41,825 bases of DNA from a virus: the IMG/VR virus record IMGVR_UViG_3300022752_000139, positions 1 to 41,825 of that record; one strand, given 5' to 3'. Position 1 is the first letter of the stretch, and the number at the start of each line of letters is the position of its first letter. The notes under the pieces are model-generated. The model made no database searches. It was not told the origin of the DNA and was given only the letters and a program-made list of their open reading frames with translations. Of this stretch, positions 14,946-22,728 are shown in pieces. The position numbers were made by a program, and so were the translations under genes.

Positions 14946-15632
14946 ATGTCAAGTAATGAAAACAATAACTTAGCAGAAACAACAGAAGAAAATGTAGAAA
15001 AAATTATCATACCAATCATATATCCTGCAGGCACTTACAAAATAGAATTAGCAGGTAGAGGAAGTGATAGAGGTTTTAGTAAAATTACCAAAACTCAATA
15101 TGACTATTGGAAGGATAAAACAGAAAACTTACATCAGGCCTTAACGGGAGACATAGATGAAATTGATGAGGATATTCCTAAGAAAGCTAGATTTGGTCAT
15201 GACTACTATGAATTAACTGATATAGGATTTTATTCAGGTCCTGACACCGATTGTTGGATAGAAATAAAAGATAATAACAATTCAATTATTTTAATGGAAC
15301 AGTTAGGAAACTATCTTGATAAAATTCATAGTGAGGATGATTATTATGAGCATTTTGCTATTCAAAACGAATTTTATTTAGAAAATGATGTTAAATCGGG
15401 TTATTATTTATGGTGGGTTCAAGGTGGTAAAGGAGTTTATTTTGAAGGAGAAGTAGTTGTTCCTGAAGGCGAATTTTTTGATCCCAGACATTTATATTTT
15501 TATTATGATGAGGTAGAAGGTCAGGAACTTATTACTAAAGTTACTTATAAAGATGAAGAATTAGAAAATTGGGGTGGCAGTTGGTCAGGAAAATATGCAG
15601 ACTATGGTGTGCTTAAAGTTGATAAAAAATGA
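14946..15632 (+). CDS. Acidic unknown protein
   Basis: A 228-residue acidic, Tyr-rich protein with many short beta-strands in its second half (YYLWWVQGGKGVYFEGEVVVPEG). I do not recognise the family. Ribosome site AAAAGGAAA; ATGA overlap with the next gene. Confidence 0.6.
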   Translation: MSSNENNNLAETTEENVEKIIIPIIYPAGTYKIELAGRGSDRGFSKITKTQYDYWKDKTENLHQALTGDIDEIDEDIPKKARFGHDYYELTDIGFYSGPDTDCWIEIKDNNNSIILMEQLGNYLDKIHSEDDYYEHFAIQNEFYLENDVKSGYYLWWVQGGKGVYFEGEVVVPEGEFFDPRHLYFYYDEVEGQELITKVTYKDEELENWGGSWSGKYADYGVLKVDKK

Positions 15633-15844
15633 ACTTGCATGATTTAGTAGGTAAAATTTATAGATTTGAAGATGGAGATAAAATTCAAGTAATACAGATT
15701 AAATCAAGAAACCAAGAAGAGTATTTAATAACAGTACATATTACACAAGGTCCAGGTATTCCTAGAAAACTTGTGTTTAGTTTGCCTGAATTTATTGAAC
15801 ATTATGGACATCTATTTGGTTTAGTAGAAGATATTGAACCTTGA
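15629..15844 (+). CDS. Small beta-rich protein, unknown
   Basis: A 71-residue protein on an ATGA overlap. Its first 45 residues (LVGKIYRFEDGDKIQVIQIKSRNQEEYLITVHI) look like a small SH3-like beta-barrel. Function unknown. Confidence 0.55.
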   Translation: MNLHDLVGKIYRFEDGDKIQVIQIKSRNQEEYLITVHITQGPGIPRKLVFSLPEFIEHYGHLFGLVEDIEP

Positions 15845-15850
15845 AATCAG

Positions 15851-15857
15851 CTAAATA
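15851..15857 (+). promoter_or_regulatory. CTAAATA box 5 nt before an ATG
   Basis: CTAAATA, then TTTAG, then ATG 15863. The spacing is identical to the boxes before 4993 and clpX. No ribosome-binding sequence. Confidence 0.5.
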
Positions 15858-15862
15858 TTTAG

Positions 15863-17431
15863 ATGCTCTTAAAAATATTTAACGTTTCTAATATCACACT
15901 GTTTGTCGCATTATCCTTAAGTGTTATAGCCGCTTGGTATAGTATTCTAGGACTTATTGCAATCTTTGCGGCTGCTGTAATACCAATTATAATAATGGGC
16001 AGTGCGCTTGAAATTGCTAAGGTAGTAACCACTGTTTGGTTACATAAATATTGGCAAAACGTAAAATTTACTATGCGCCTTTATTTAGTGCTATCTGTAA
16101 TTTCACTTGCGTTATTAACTAGTATGGGTATATTTGGTTTTTTATCCAAAGCTCATACCGATCAAAATTTAGTAAGTGGGGATATACTTGCTAAAATATC
16201 AATATACGACGAAAAAATAAAAATAGCGAAGGATAATATAGATGCTAATAGGGCAGCACTTAGACAATTGGATGCGGGCGTGGACCAAACTTTGGCACGT
16301 TCAACGTCAGAACAGGGTGCCGAAAGATCGGTACAAATTAGGCGACAGCAAGGTCCAGAACGTCAGAGACTTTTACGGGAAATCGAAGTCGAACAGAAAA
16401 AGATTGCACAACTTAATGAAGAACGAGCTCCGATCGCTGCGGAAGTTCGCAAGGTCGAAGCAGAAGTTGGTCCTATAAAATATATAGCAGCACTTATATA
16501 TGGCGATGATCCTGATGCAAATTTACTTGAACGTGCAGTACGTTGGGTGATTATTTTAATTGTATTTGTTTTCGATCCATTAGCGTTAACATTAGTATTG
16601 GCTGCAAATGAAAGTAGAAAATGGGAAAATGCAAGAGAAGAAAACCAGGCTCCTGACCCATGGATAGCGGATGTAGGTGAAAAACCAACTAAAGAAGAAC
16701 TTGAACCAGAAGAACCTTTGATAGATGAACCTGACATACCAGAAGAAACAGTTGAACAAGTTTATCTAAAAAAGAAATGGATAGATAAAGTTCCAGGTAT
16801 TGAAAAAATGAAGCCTGTTATATATACACCTGAACCAAAGGTTATTGAGGAAATCAGTTGCACAAGTTGCGGGAAAGTTTTAGAAAAGGTTTATAATATA
16901 GGACTATTTTGTACAAATAAAAATTGTAGTCTAGGTAGACTACAAGAATATAAAGAACCTGAAATAGAGGAAAATGTAGATATACCAACAGAGTCTAAAA
17001 TTATTAAAAAGGAAATTGTTACAACGAATGTTACAAAAGAAAAACCTTTTAAAGAAGTTGATGGTGGATATGTAGTATATGACAATAAGGCAATGCAAAA
17101 AGATGCATTTAAAGACCTACATCCAGAATTTTTTAAATTAACAGCGGATTCATTACATCCTATATCAACAAAATTTGGGTCAGAGTTTCCAAAATTTGCT
17201 AATAAGGGTGATGTTTATGTTAGAGTAGATGTATTACCAAATCGTGTATTTAAATTTGATGGTGTAAAATGGATTGAGCTTGTTAAAAGTAATACCAATT
17301 CATATCTATACGATAAAGAGTATTTAGAATATCTGGTCAAAAAGATTGATTCGGGTGAATATGATGTAGACTTGTTATCCGAAAACGAAAAATCAGCAAT
17401 CGAAGAATATTTACGTAACCAAAAAACTTGA
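15863..17431 (+). CDS. Four-helix inner-membrane protein with coiled coil and zinc ribbon
   Basis: A 522-residue protein. Hydrophobic segments at about 8-26, 31-50, 70-95 and 220-245 suggest four transmembrane helices. A charged coiled coil (about 110-210, rich in Arg/Gln/Glu) lies between helices 3 and 4. The N-terminal part (AAWYSILGLIAIFAAAVIPI, GIFGFLSKAH) matches a membrane protein common in marine and freshwater T4-like phages, function unknown. The C-terminal 270 residues add a four-Cys ribbon (CTSCG...CTNKNC) and a soluble tail. Predicted leaderless mRNA from a CTAAATA box. Confidence 0.65.
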   Translation: MLLKIFNVSNITLFVALSLSVIAAWYSILGLIAIFAAAVIPIIIMGSALEIAKVVTTVWLHKYWQNVKFTMRLYLVLSVISLALLTSMGIFGFLSKAHTDQNLVSGDILAKISIYDEKIKIAKDNIDANRAALRQLDAGVDQTLARSTSEQGAERSVQIRRQQGPERQRLLREIEVEQKKIAQLNEERAPIAAEVRKVEAEVGPIKYIAALIYGDDPDANLLERAVRWVIILIVFVFDPLALTLVLAANESRKWENAREENQAPDPWIADVGEKPTKEELEPEEPLIDEPDIPEETVEQVYLKKKWIDKVPGIEKMKPVIYTPEPKVIEEISCTSCGKVLEKVYNIGLFCTNKNCSLGRLQEYKEPEIEENVDIPTESKIIKKEIVTTNVTKEKPFKEVDGGYVVYDNKAMQKDAFKDLHPEFFKLTADSLHPISTKFGSEFPKFANKGDVYVRVDVLPNRVFKFDGVKWIELVKSNTNSYLYDKEYLEYLVKKIDSGEYDVDLLSENEKSAIEEYLRNQKT

Positions 17432-17456
17432 AAATAATTGCAGCCTAGTGTAATAT
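17428..17456 (+). promoter_or_regulatory. Sigma70-type promoter (TTGAAA-17-TAATAT)
   Basis: Reasonable -35 and -10 with a 17-base spacer, overlapping the stop of the membrane protein gene. It would drive the lipoprotein/secreted protein pair. Confidence 0.6.
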
Positions 17457-17487
17457 AAGAACATTGTAAACTTAATTGGAGATATCC

Positions 17488-18147
17488 ATGAAATTTAAAA
17501 TGGCTGTAGTTGTTGCATTATTAGCAAGTATTTATGGTTGTGGTACCGCAAGACCAAATGCTACCATAGAAGCACCAAAAGTTGATCCATTAGTTACTCA
17601 AGCCCTAAATACTAATTTTGTTGGTCAGGGCATTAAGATTGAATGGGACTGTAAATATTTTTCAGGAATCACCGAAGCCACTTGTATTAAAGGCGAGATC
17701 AAATCTATTGAAGCAACAGGATATGCTCCATCATTTGGTAATAGCGAAGCCATGCGTGATAATGCGTTTGAAGTTGCTGAAATGCGAGCATTAGACAGAT
17801 TGTTACGTTTTGTAAAGCAAGATGTGTCAAGCCAGCGCACAGTTAATACAATGGCTAAAAACTGGGAAGTTGCTAAAGATCGTATTAAACAACGTATTGA
17901 GGGCGAAGTATCAATGAATGATATAGATGCCGATAAACAAAGCAATGTAGCAGTGCGTGAAAATACAAATGATGCTGTTCGCAATGTAGTATCAACAATA
18001 AAAAATAATGCACAAGGTATTATTCGGGGTGCTCGTCCAATCAGTCAACGAATCGTTGATCGGCAAACTGTAAACGTAACAATTCGCTGGGACAGATATA
18101 GCGCGGATGCTGTAATTAACATGCAAAAAAAATATTTTAGTCAATGA
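17488..18147 (+). CDS. Putative lipoprotein, LPP20/FlgP-like
   Basis: A 219-residue protein with a signal peptide and lipobox-like LASIYGC, so it is probably lipidated on Cys18. The body (SEAMRDNAFEVAEMRALDRLLRF, then a long helix and a final strand) resembles the LPP20/FlgP-type fold of envelope lipoproteins. ATG 17488 has GGAGA upstream; an earlier TTG is not needed. It overlaps the next secreted protein by four bases (ATGA). The pair probably acts in the host envelope. Confidence 0.6.
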   Translation: MKFKMAVVVALLASIYGCGTARPNATIEAPKVDPLVTQALNTNFVGQGIKIEWDCKYFSGITEATCIKGEIKSIEATGYAPSFGNSEAMRDNAFEVAEMRALDRLLRFVKQDVSSQRTVNTMAKNWEVAKDRIKQRIEGEVSMNDIDADKQSNVAVRENTNDAVRNVVSTIKNNAQGIIRGARPISQRIVDRQTVNVTIRWDRYSADAVINMQKKYFSQ

Positions 18148-19136
18148 AACTTAAACTACTTTTAGTAGTTGTATATTTATTTTTATTTGACTTAGCATAT
18201 GCAAGTAATCCATTAAGAGTATATGGAATAGGCAGGACTTTTGAAGAGGCAAAAACAAATGCATTTAAAGTAGCTGTGCAGCATGTTTCGGGAGTTGTTT
18301 TGTTAAGTGATAGAGAAAGTAAAAATATAGAACTTACTAAGAATGAAATTTCGACTTATAGTTCAGGGTACGTAGACAACTTTAATATAGTTTCTCAAGT
18401 TTTTAAAAATAATTTATATGAACTTGTAATAGATGTTTATGTAAATGAAAGTAAAATAAGTCATAGATTATTTTCTAATAAAGAATCTACGCAACAATTT
18501 GAAGGACAAAAGCATTCAACACAGATAAATTCATTATTACAGGAAAAAAAGGCAGGAGACCAATTAATTACACAGGTATTATCAGATTATCCTAAATTAG
18601 CTTATAACATAAAACAATTACCTTATTTTTTAAAATTTGACAACAATCGAAATTTATATTTGGTTGTACAATATTCGTTAGAATGGAATAAAAATTTTTT
18701 AAAAGCCTTAGAAGAATTATTTGAAATTTTTGATGAGGGCAAATATAATATAGTTGACAAATTTCCTGCCAATATTTATTTTGTAAATGAAACTAATTTT
18801 AATGAAACTAAAAAACATTATAAATTTAGTGATTTGGTTAGAATTCAGGGGATAAGAAACCATTTCATAAATCAAAATGAAGTAAGACTTATGTTAACAA
18901 TAACCAATTTTAATAAGCAAGTTATTGCTAAAAAATGTTATGTCCCTGATTTTGTTATAGGCAAACACAAACCAATGTATAGTTTAGGGCAACCTAACGC
19001 AATTACGATTTGGCAAAATACGATTGAGAATAATCATGTTGCTTTACCTTTAAATACAGCCTATGCAGAAAAAATTTCGACAACTATCAATGAGTTACAG
19101 TTGAAAATTGTTAATGATAAAGATTGTAAAAACTAA
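18144..19136 (+). CDS. Secreted FlgT/LPP20-like protein
   Basis: A 330-residue protein with a signal peptide (residues 1-20, cleavage near AYA). Residues 25-110 (VYGIGRTFEEAKTNAFKVAV, YSSGYVDNF, YELVIDVYV) match the N-terminal domain shared by FlgT and LPP20-like proteins: a helix packed on a sheet after a G-x-G-x-T-x-x-E-A-K start. The rest is unassigned. As a phage gene next to a lipoprotein, an envelope or adsorption-related function is plausible but unproven. Confidence 0.6.
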   Translation: MKLKLLLVVVYLFLFDLAYASNPLRVYGIGRTFEEAKTNAFKVAVQHVSGVVLLSDRESKNIELTKNEISTYSSGYVDNFNIVSQVFKNNLYELVIDVYVNESKISHRLFSNKESTQQFEGQKHSTQINSLLQEKKAGDQLITQVLSDYPKLAYNIKQLPYFLKFDNNRNLYLVVQYSLEWNKNFLKALEELFEIFDEGKYNIVDKFPANIYFVNETNFNETKKHYKFSDLVRIQGIRNHFINQNEVRLMLTITNFNKQVIAKKCYVPDFVIGKHKPMYSLGQPNAITIWQNTIENNHVALPLNTAYAEKISTTINELQLKIVNDKDCKN

Positions 19137-19139
19137 ATA
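19133..19139 (+). promoter_or_regulatory. CTAAATA box 5 nt before clpX ATG
   Basis: CTAAATA overlaps the stop of the upstream gene, followed by five bases and ATG 19145. No ribosome-binding sequence precedes clpX. Confidence 0.5.
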
Positions 19140-19144
19140 TTACT

Positions 19145-20341
19145 ATGTCAGAAATTAAATTACAACATTGTTCATTTTGCGGTAACCATAAAGATATTGT
19201 TAAAAAATTAATTGTAGGGGATGACGTGGCAATTTGCAGTGATTGTATTGTCCTTTGTAATGAATTAATGAATGAAGACTTAAAGGACGATTTATCTGTA
19301 GTTGAGAACAAATCCTTTAATCCTATTGAAATAAAAGAGTATTTAGACAGTTATGTTGTAGGGCAAGATGAAGCAAAAAAAGTTTTATCCGTTGCTATTT
19401 GTAATCATTACAAAAGAATAAATTCAACAGCAAAGGAGTTAGAAATTCAAAAAAGTAATGTTTTACTTATTGGTCCAACTGGCAATGGTAAAACTTTATT
19501 AGCAAAGACAATTGCCAAATATTTAAATGTTCCTTTTGTAGTAGCTGATGCGACTAGTTTAACAGAGGCTGGTTATGTTGGCGATGATGTAGAATCAATG
19601 ATATCCATGTTGCTAAATGCAGCAAATGGAGATAAAGCTTTGGCTGAAAAGGGTATTATTTTTATTGATGAAATTGATAAAATTGCAAGAAAAAGTGAGA
19701 ATGTTAGCATAACAAGAGATGTTTCAGGTGAAGGAGTACAGCAAGCATTATTAAAAATTGTTGAAGGAACTAAGTGTAGAGTCAATCCTTCAGGTAACAG
19801 AAAGCATCCTAATACCGAAATACTAGAAATTAATACAACCAATATTTTATTTATTGCAGGCGGTGCTTTTGTTGGACTTAAAGACATTGTTAGTAATAGG
19901 TTAACAGGGTCAGCAATAGGGTTTGGTGCAGAAGTAAAAACAAAAAATGATAGTAAAATATTAAATAAAATTACACCAGATGATTTAACTAGGTATGGAA
20001 TGATACCAGAATTTATAGGACGGTTTACTACTACAATTAATTTAAACGAACTTACAAAGGATGATTTAATTAAAATTTTGACTAAAGTTAAAAATAATTA
20101 TATAGACCAATATAAATATTTGTTTAAGATTGATGGTATAAATTTACATTTTACCGATGATGCAATTACGTTGATTGCCGAAAATTGTTTAAAATTGAAA
20201 ACAGGAGCCAGAGGCTTACAAAGCGAGATAGAAAGAATTTTGATGCCACATATGTATAATATTTTTGTATATGTTAAAAAAAATGTAAAAAACATAAATA
20301 TTAATCAGGAGCAGGTACTTGAACCAAAATTAGTAACATGA
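19145..20341 (+). CDS. clpX: ClpX, AAA+ unfoldase of the Clp protease
   Basis: A 398-residue ClpX that unfolds tagged proteins and feeds them to ClpP. It has the N-terminal zinc-binding domain (Cys9, 12, 31, 34), Walker A GPTGNGKT (110-117), pore loop GYVGD (143-147), Walker B IIFIDEID (171-178), the RKH substrate loop (219-221) and an IGF loop at 258-260, which docks ClpP. The IPEFIGR sensor region is also present. All key motifs are intact and length is close to bacterial ClpX (about 420). The start overlaps no ribosome site, with a CTAAATA box just before it. ATGA overlap couples it to bS21. Confidence 0.95.
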   Translation: MSEIKLQHCSFCGNHKDIVKKLIVGDDVAICSDCIVLCNELMNEDLKDDLSVVENKSFNPIEIKEYLDSYVVGQDEAKKVLSVAICNHYKRINSTAKELEIQKSNVLLIGPTGNGKTLLAKTIAKYLNVPFVVADATSLTEAGYVGDDVESMISMLLNAANGDKALAEKGIIFIDEIDKIARKSENVSITRDVSGEGVQQALLKIVEGTKCRVNPSGNRKHPNTEILEINTTNILFIAGGAFVGLKDIVSNRLTGSAIGFGAEVKTKNDSKILNKITPDDLTRYGMIPEFIGRFTTTINLNELTKDDLIKILTKVKNNYIDQYKYLFKIDGINLHFTDDAITLIAENCLKLKTGARGLQSEIERILMPHMYNIFVYVKKNVKNININQEQVLEPKLVT

Positions 20342-20559
20342 TTTTAAAAGGTAAGAAAGTTGTAGTACAAGAGAATAATCTTGATAAAGCATTACGAAAA
20401 TTTAAAAAGAAAATAATGGAAGATGGGTTATTGTTAGAACTACAAAATAAGCAACATTTTGTTAAGCCGAGTATTCGTAAAAAATTGTCAAAGGCATATG
20501 CAATTAAACGTTGGAAAAAATATTTAAATTCACAAAAGCTGTTTAAAAAATTATATTAA
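20338..20559 (+). CDS. rpsU: Ribosomal protein bS21 homologue
   Basis: A 73-residue basic protein. VVVQENNLDKALRKFKKK and FVKPSIRKKLSKAYAIKRW align with the two conserved segments of bS21 (V-x-x-x-E-x-x-x-x-A-L-R-x-F-K and KP...RK-x-KA-x-A-x-KR). bS21 sits on the 30S platform near the anti-Shine-Dalgarno end of 16S rRNA and helps mRNA binding. A phage copy could replace the host protein and change which messages are initiated (inference). It overlaps clpX by four bases and the next gene by one, so it is co-expressed with ClpX. Confidence 0.9.
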   Translation: MILKGKKVVVQENNLDKALRKFKKKIMEDGLLLELQNKQHFVKPSIRKKLSKAYAIKRWKKYLNSQKLFKKLY

Positions 20560-20762
20560 TGTTTTATTTTATTAGCATAATCATATTTATTTTTGGTTTA
20601 AGTTTTTATATTTTTGGTAACCAAACTATTTCTAAAGATGTAAAAACTAGTTGGTCACCAAAGGATATTGAAACATTACAAGACCAATATGCCAATTTTA
20701 AATCTGTTGGACAACTATTTCTATTAATTTTTTCATTTATATTAATTTATAATATTACCTAA
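20559..20762 (+). CDS. Small two-helix membrane protein
   Basis: A 67-residue protein with hydrophobic helices at 1-20 and 48-66 and a charged loop between, so probably an inner-membrane hairpin. It starts on a TAATG overlap with bS21. Function unknown; small phage membrane proteins can affect lysis or host physiology. Confidence 0.62.
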   Translation: MFYFISIIIFIFGLSFYIFGNQTISKDVKTSWSPKDIETLQDQYANFKSVGQLFLLIFSFILIYNIT

Positions 20763-20802
20763 ATAGTAGATTTTTTTGCACAATTTTACTATAATAAATA
20801 CA

Positions 20803-20831
20803 AATGTAAACGCCGAGGTCGGGTTTACATT
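20803..20831 (+). promoter_or_regulatory. 5' UTR hairpin upstream of hsp20
   Basis: AATGTAAAC pairs with GTTTACATT (nine perfect pairs) around an 11-base GC-rich loop. A TATAAT at 20790-20795 and an overlapping ATAAATA at 20794-20800 put transcription start near 20802-20806, so the hairpin would be at the very 5' end of the mRNA. It does not cover the ribosome site (AAGGAG, 20852). A stabilising 5' cap hairpin is more likely than a thermometer that masks the ribosome site. Confidence 0.6.
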
Positions 20832-20863
20832 CAAATGTCATCTTGCTTAAAAAGGAGAAAAAT

Positions 20864-21307
20864 ATGACAAATCTAACTTTACGTTCCCTCGACATTCCTT
20901 CAATTCACAAATTTGGTATCGGTTTCGATAGAATTTTTGATGAACTAATGACAAACACCACCAATCAATCACAAACAAATTATCCTCCATATAATATTGT
21001 TAAACATGACGAAGATAGTTTTAGTATTGAATTGGCTGTAGCTGGCTTTAAAGAAGGAGAAATAGAGGTTGAAGTAGAAAAAAATCAATTATTTGTAAAA
21101 GGCGAAAAAACAATTAATCTGGATGTAAAAAAAGAGTTTTTACATCGTGGTATAAGTGCTAGGTCTTTTACACGCAGTTGGATATTGGGTGAACATGTAA
21201 TAGTAAAAAATGCCAATATTGAAGATGGTATTTTAATAATTAATTTAGAACGTGTTGTCCCTGAAGAAAGCAGACCCAAGAAAATTGCTATTTCTTATAA
21301 TAAATAG
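20864..21307 (+). CDS. hsp20: Small heat-shock protein, IbpA/Hsp20 family
   Basis: A 147-residue alpha-crystallin-domain chaperone that holds unfolding proteins without ATP. The crystallin domain spans about 44-130. The segment EFLHRGISARSFTRSW (91-106) and GILIINLERVVPEE closely follow the IbpA/IbpB pattern, and the C-terminal IxI anchor is present as IAI (141-143). Start is ATG 20864 with AAGGAG; the TTG at 20843 lies before the ribosome site. Followed by a terminator. T4-like cyanophages also carry Hsp20 genes. Confidence 0.93.
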   Translation: MTNLTLRSLDIPSIHKFGIGFDRIFDELMTNTTNQSQTNYPPYNIVKHDEDSFSIELAVAGFKEGEIEVEVEKNQLFVKGEKTINLDVKKEFLHRGISARSFTRSWILGEHVIVKNANIEDGILIINLERVVPEESRPKKIAISYNK

Positions 21308-21315
21308 TAAAATTA

Positions 21316-21338
21316 GTGAGCAGTTCGCTGCTCACTTT
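21316..21338 (+). terminator. Terminator after hsp20
   Basis: GTGAGCAG-TTCG-CTGCTCAC is a perfect eight-pair stem with a UUCG tetraloop, followed by TTT. The short T run makes it a modest terminator or an RNA-stabilising hairpin. Confidence 0.8.
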
Positions 21339-21356
21339 CACTTAAGGTAAAACAAC

Positions 21357-21662
21357 ATGTCCAATGCTGATACTAAAACAAAAATTAAACCAAATCTCAA
21401 ATTAAAAGAACCTCCTCTTTATAAAATTATTTACGTAAATGATGATCACACTAGTATGGAATTCGTGATAGATTCATTAGTTCAATATTTTAATTATAAT
21501 AATGACACTGCTAAAACAATAACTTTGGACATACATGATAAAGGTAGTGCTGTTGTGGCTGTATTGCCATATGAAATTGCCGAACAAAAAGGTATTGAAA
21601 TAACACTTGAAGCTAGGGCCAGAGGATATCCATTACAAATTAAAGTTGAAGCAGAAAGTTAG
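21357..21662 (+). CDS. clpS: ClpS, N-degron adaptor
   Basis: A 101-residue ClpS. The N-degron pocket is complete: Asn28-Asp29-Asp30 (YVNDDHTSMEFV), Met34, Val37 and His60, which match E. coli Asn34, Asp35, Asp36, Met40, Val43 and His66 with a constant offset of six. ClpS delivers proteins with bulky hydrophobic N termini to the ClpA unfoldase. No clpA is in this window, so it should hijack host ClpA or be paired elsewhere. AAGGTAA precedes the ATG. It ends facing the minus-strand gene with a four-base overlap. Confidence 0.93.
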   Translation: MSNADTKTKIKPNLKLKEPPLYKIIYVNDDHTSMEFVIDSLVQYFNYNNDTAKTITLDIHDKGSAVVAVLPYEIAEQKGIEITLEARARGYPLQIKVEAES

Positions 21663-22351
21663 TCAGTTATTGATATTCTTTTAGGATAATAAGGATCCCT
21701 ATTTAAATAGGGATTATTATAATAACTTATAGTTTCTATTTTAGTATCTATTAGTTTATCATGATTTCCAAATACCCAGTATTTAACCTTTCCTTCAGTG
21801 TCACCGCTTAAAGCTGACACTAAAGGTAATTGATGGTAAACTATATCTGGTTCTTCTTTATAATATAATTCTCTATTTGGTACGCTATTTGTTACAATTA
21901 TTATGGTTTTTACATCAATATGTTTTTGAAGTTTTTGTATAGTAGAATGTAGGTACAATAAATCATTGTATCCTGCTTCTAAAACCTCTTTGTCATTCAA
22001 CTCCAAAGGAACATTGCCTGCCCATCCTGTTACACCAACTATAGCAATTTTATCTATAACAATTACATTATGATGTAATAATACAACATTGTTTAATTTT
22101 TGTAAACTAGCATTTAATAATTCATTGTAATCACTTATACTTGTTTTATTAATAAATTCTAACGGTCCAGGTACATAAAAAACACCATGATAATTAGTCG
22201 AAAACTCATTTAAAACATGTAAGGTAGTTTTACTATTTTTACTTACATTGCCTGCTATTAAACAATACAAACTAGTTGCTTTACCTTGCCAGTTAAAATT
22301 TTCAACAGTGTCAAAGTTAAAGTCACTTATTAAATCAAACCCTATTTCCAT
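21659..22351 (-). CDS. Metallophosphoesterase-fold protein lacking catalytic residues
   Basis: A 230-residue minus-strand protein laid out like the intact enzyme at 30579. The metal-binding motifs are altered one by one: SD-x-H is SDFN (His to Asn), GD is AGN (34-35), GNHE is GPLE (62-65), the later H-H-A-P is NSVPN, and GHTH is GNHD. The surrounding strands (LYCLIAG, VFYVPG, KIAIVGVTGW, TIIIVTNS, KYWVFG) are preserved. It is most likely a pseudoenzyme used for binding or structure. It overlaps the next minus-strand gene by one base. Confidence 0.65.
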   Translation of the reverse strand: MEIGFDLISDFNFDTVENFNWQGKATSLYCLIAGNVSKNSKTTLHVLNEFSTNYHGVFYVPGPLEFINKTSISDYNELLNASLQKLNNVVLLHHNVIVIDKIAIVGVTGWAGNVPLELNDKEVLEAGYNDLLYLHSTIQKLQKHIDVKTIIIVTNSVPNRELYYKEEPDIVYHQLPLVSALSGDTEGKVKYWVFGNHDKLIDTKIETISYYNNPYLNRDPYYPKRISITD

Positions 22352-22680
22352 TACTTTATTACAGTCATTTTTGGTTTTCTAGGTGTAGAAGGAGCTTTAG
22401 TTGCAGGTTTTTTAGTTGCTGCTTTTTTCACAGTTTCTTTTGCTTTTTTCACAGTTTCTTTTGCTTTTTTCGCAACTGTTTTAACATCTTCTACATTAAC
22501 CTTACCGTCATTGTTTACGTCTGCTGCTTCTTTAACAACTTCTTCAACTTTTTCAACGATAGGTTTTATATCTTCTTTGTCTATTTTTCCATCTTTATTA
22601 GCATCGAATGTTTTATTTTTCCAAATAAAATATGCTGCTGCAATAGCAGCAATGATACCAATAGCAAATAATAACTCCAT
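22351..22680 (-). CDS. Membrane-anchored EF-hand/dockerin-like protein
   Basis: A 109-residue minus-strand protein with an N-terminal transmembrane helix (2-20), two calcium-loop motifs DANKDGKIDKED (26-37) and DVNNDGKVNVED (54-65), each followed by a helix, then a Lys/Ala/Pro-rich basic tail. The loops carry Asp/Asn at 1, 3 and 5 as in EF-hand or dockerin repeats, so Ca2+ binding is likely. AGGAGA precedes the ATG, and a TATAAATA box sits upstream. Function unknown. Confidence 0.7.
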   Translation of the reverse strand: MELLFAIGIIAAIAAAYFIWKNKTFDANKDGKIDKEDIKPIVEKVEEVVKEAADVNNDGKVNVEDVKTVAKKAKETVKKAKETVKKAATKKPATKAPSTPRKPKMTVIK

Positions 22681-22698
22681 GTCAATCTCCTAAATAAA

Positions 22699-22706
22699 TA
22701 TTTATA
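22699..22706 (-). promoter_or_regulatory. TATAAATA late-promoter box, minus strand
   Basis: On the minus strand the sequence is TATAAATA, the exact T4 late promoter consensus, 18 bases before the ATG of the EF-hand gene with its ribosome site in between. Confidence 0.6.
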
Positions 22707-22715
22707 TAATAATTG

Positions 22716-22722
22716 CTAAATA
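22716..22722 (+). promoter_or_regulatory. CTAAATA box 6 nt before an ATG
   Basis: CTAAATA with six bases to ATG 22729. It is divergent from the minus-strand TATAAATA, so two late units start back to back. Confidence 0.5.
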
Positions 22723-22728
22723 TAAATT

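Noticed and set aside
21694-21713. Bidirectional terminator hairpin (ATCCCTATTT palindrome) between clpS and the minus-strand gene
   Set aside because: It lies within the minus-strand coding sequence and lacks a T run on either side; termination there is possible but not supported.
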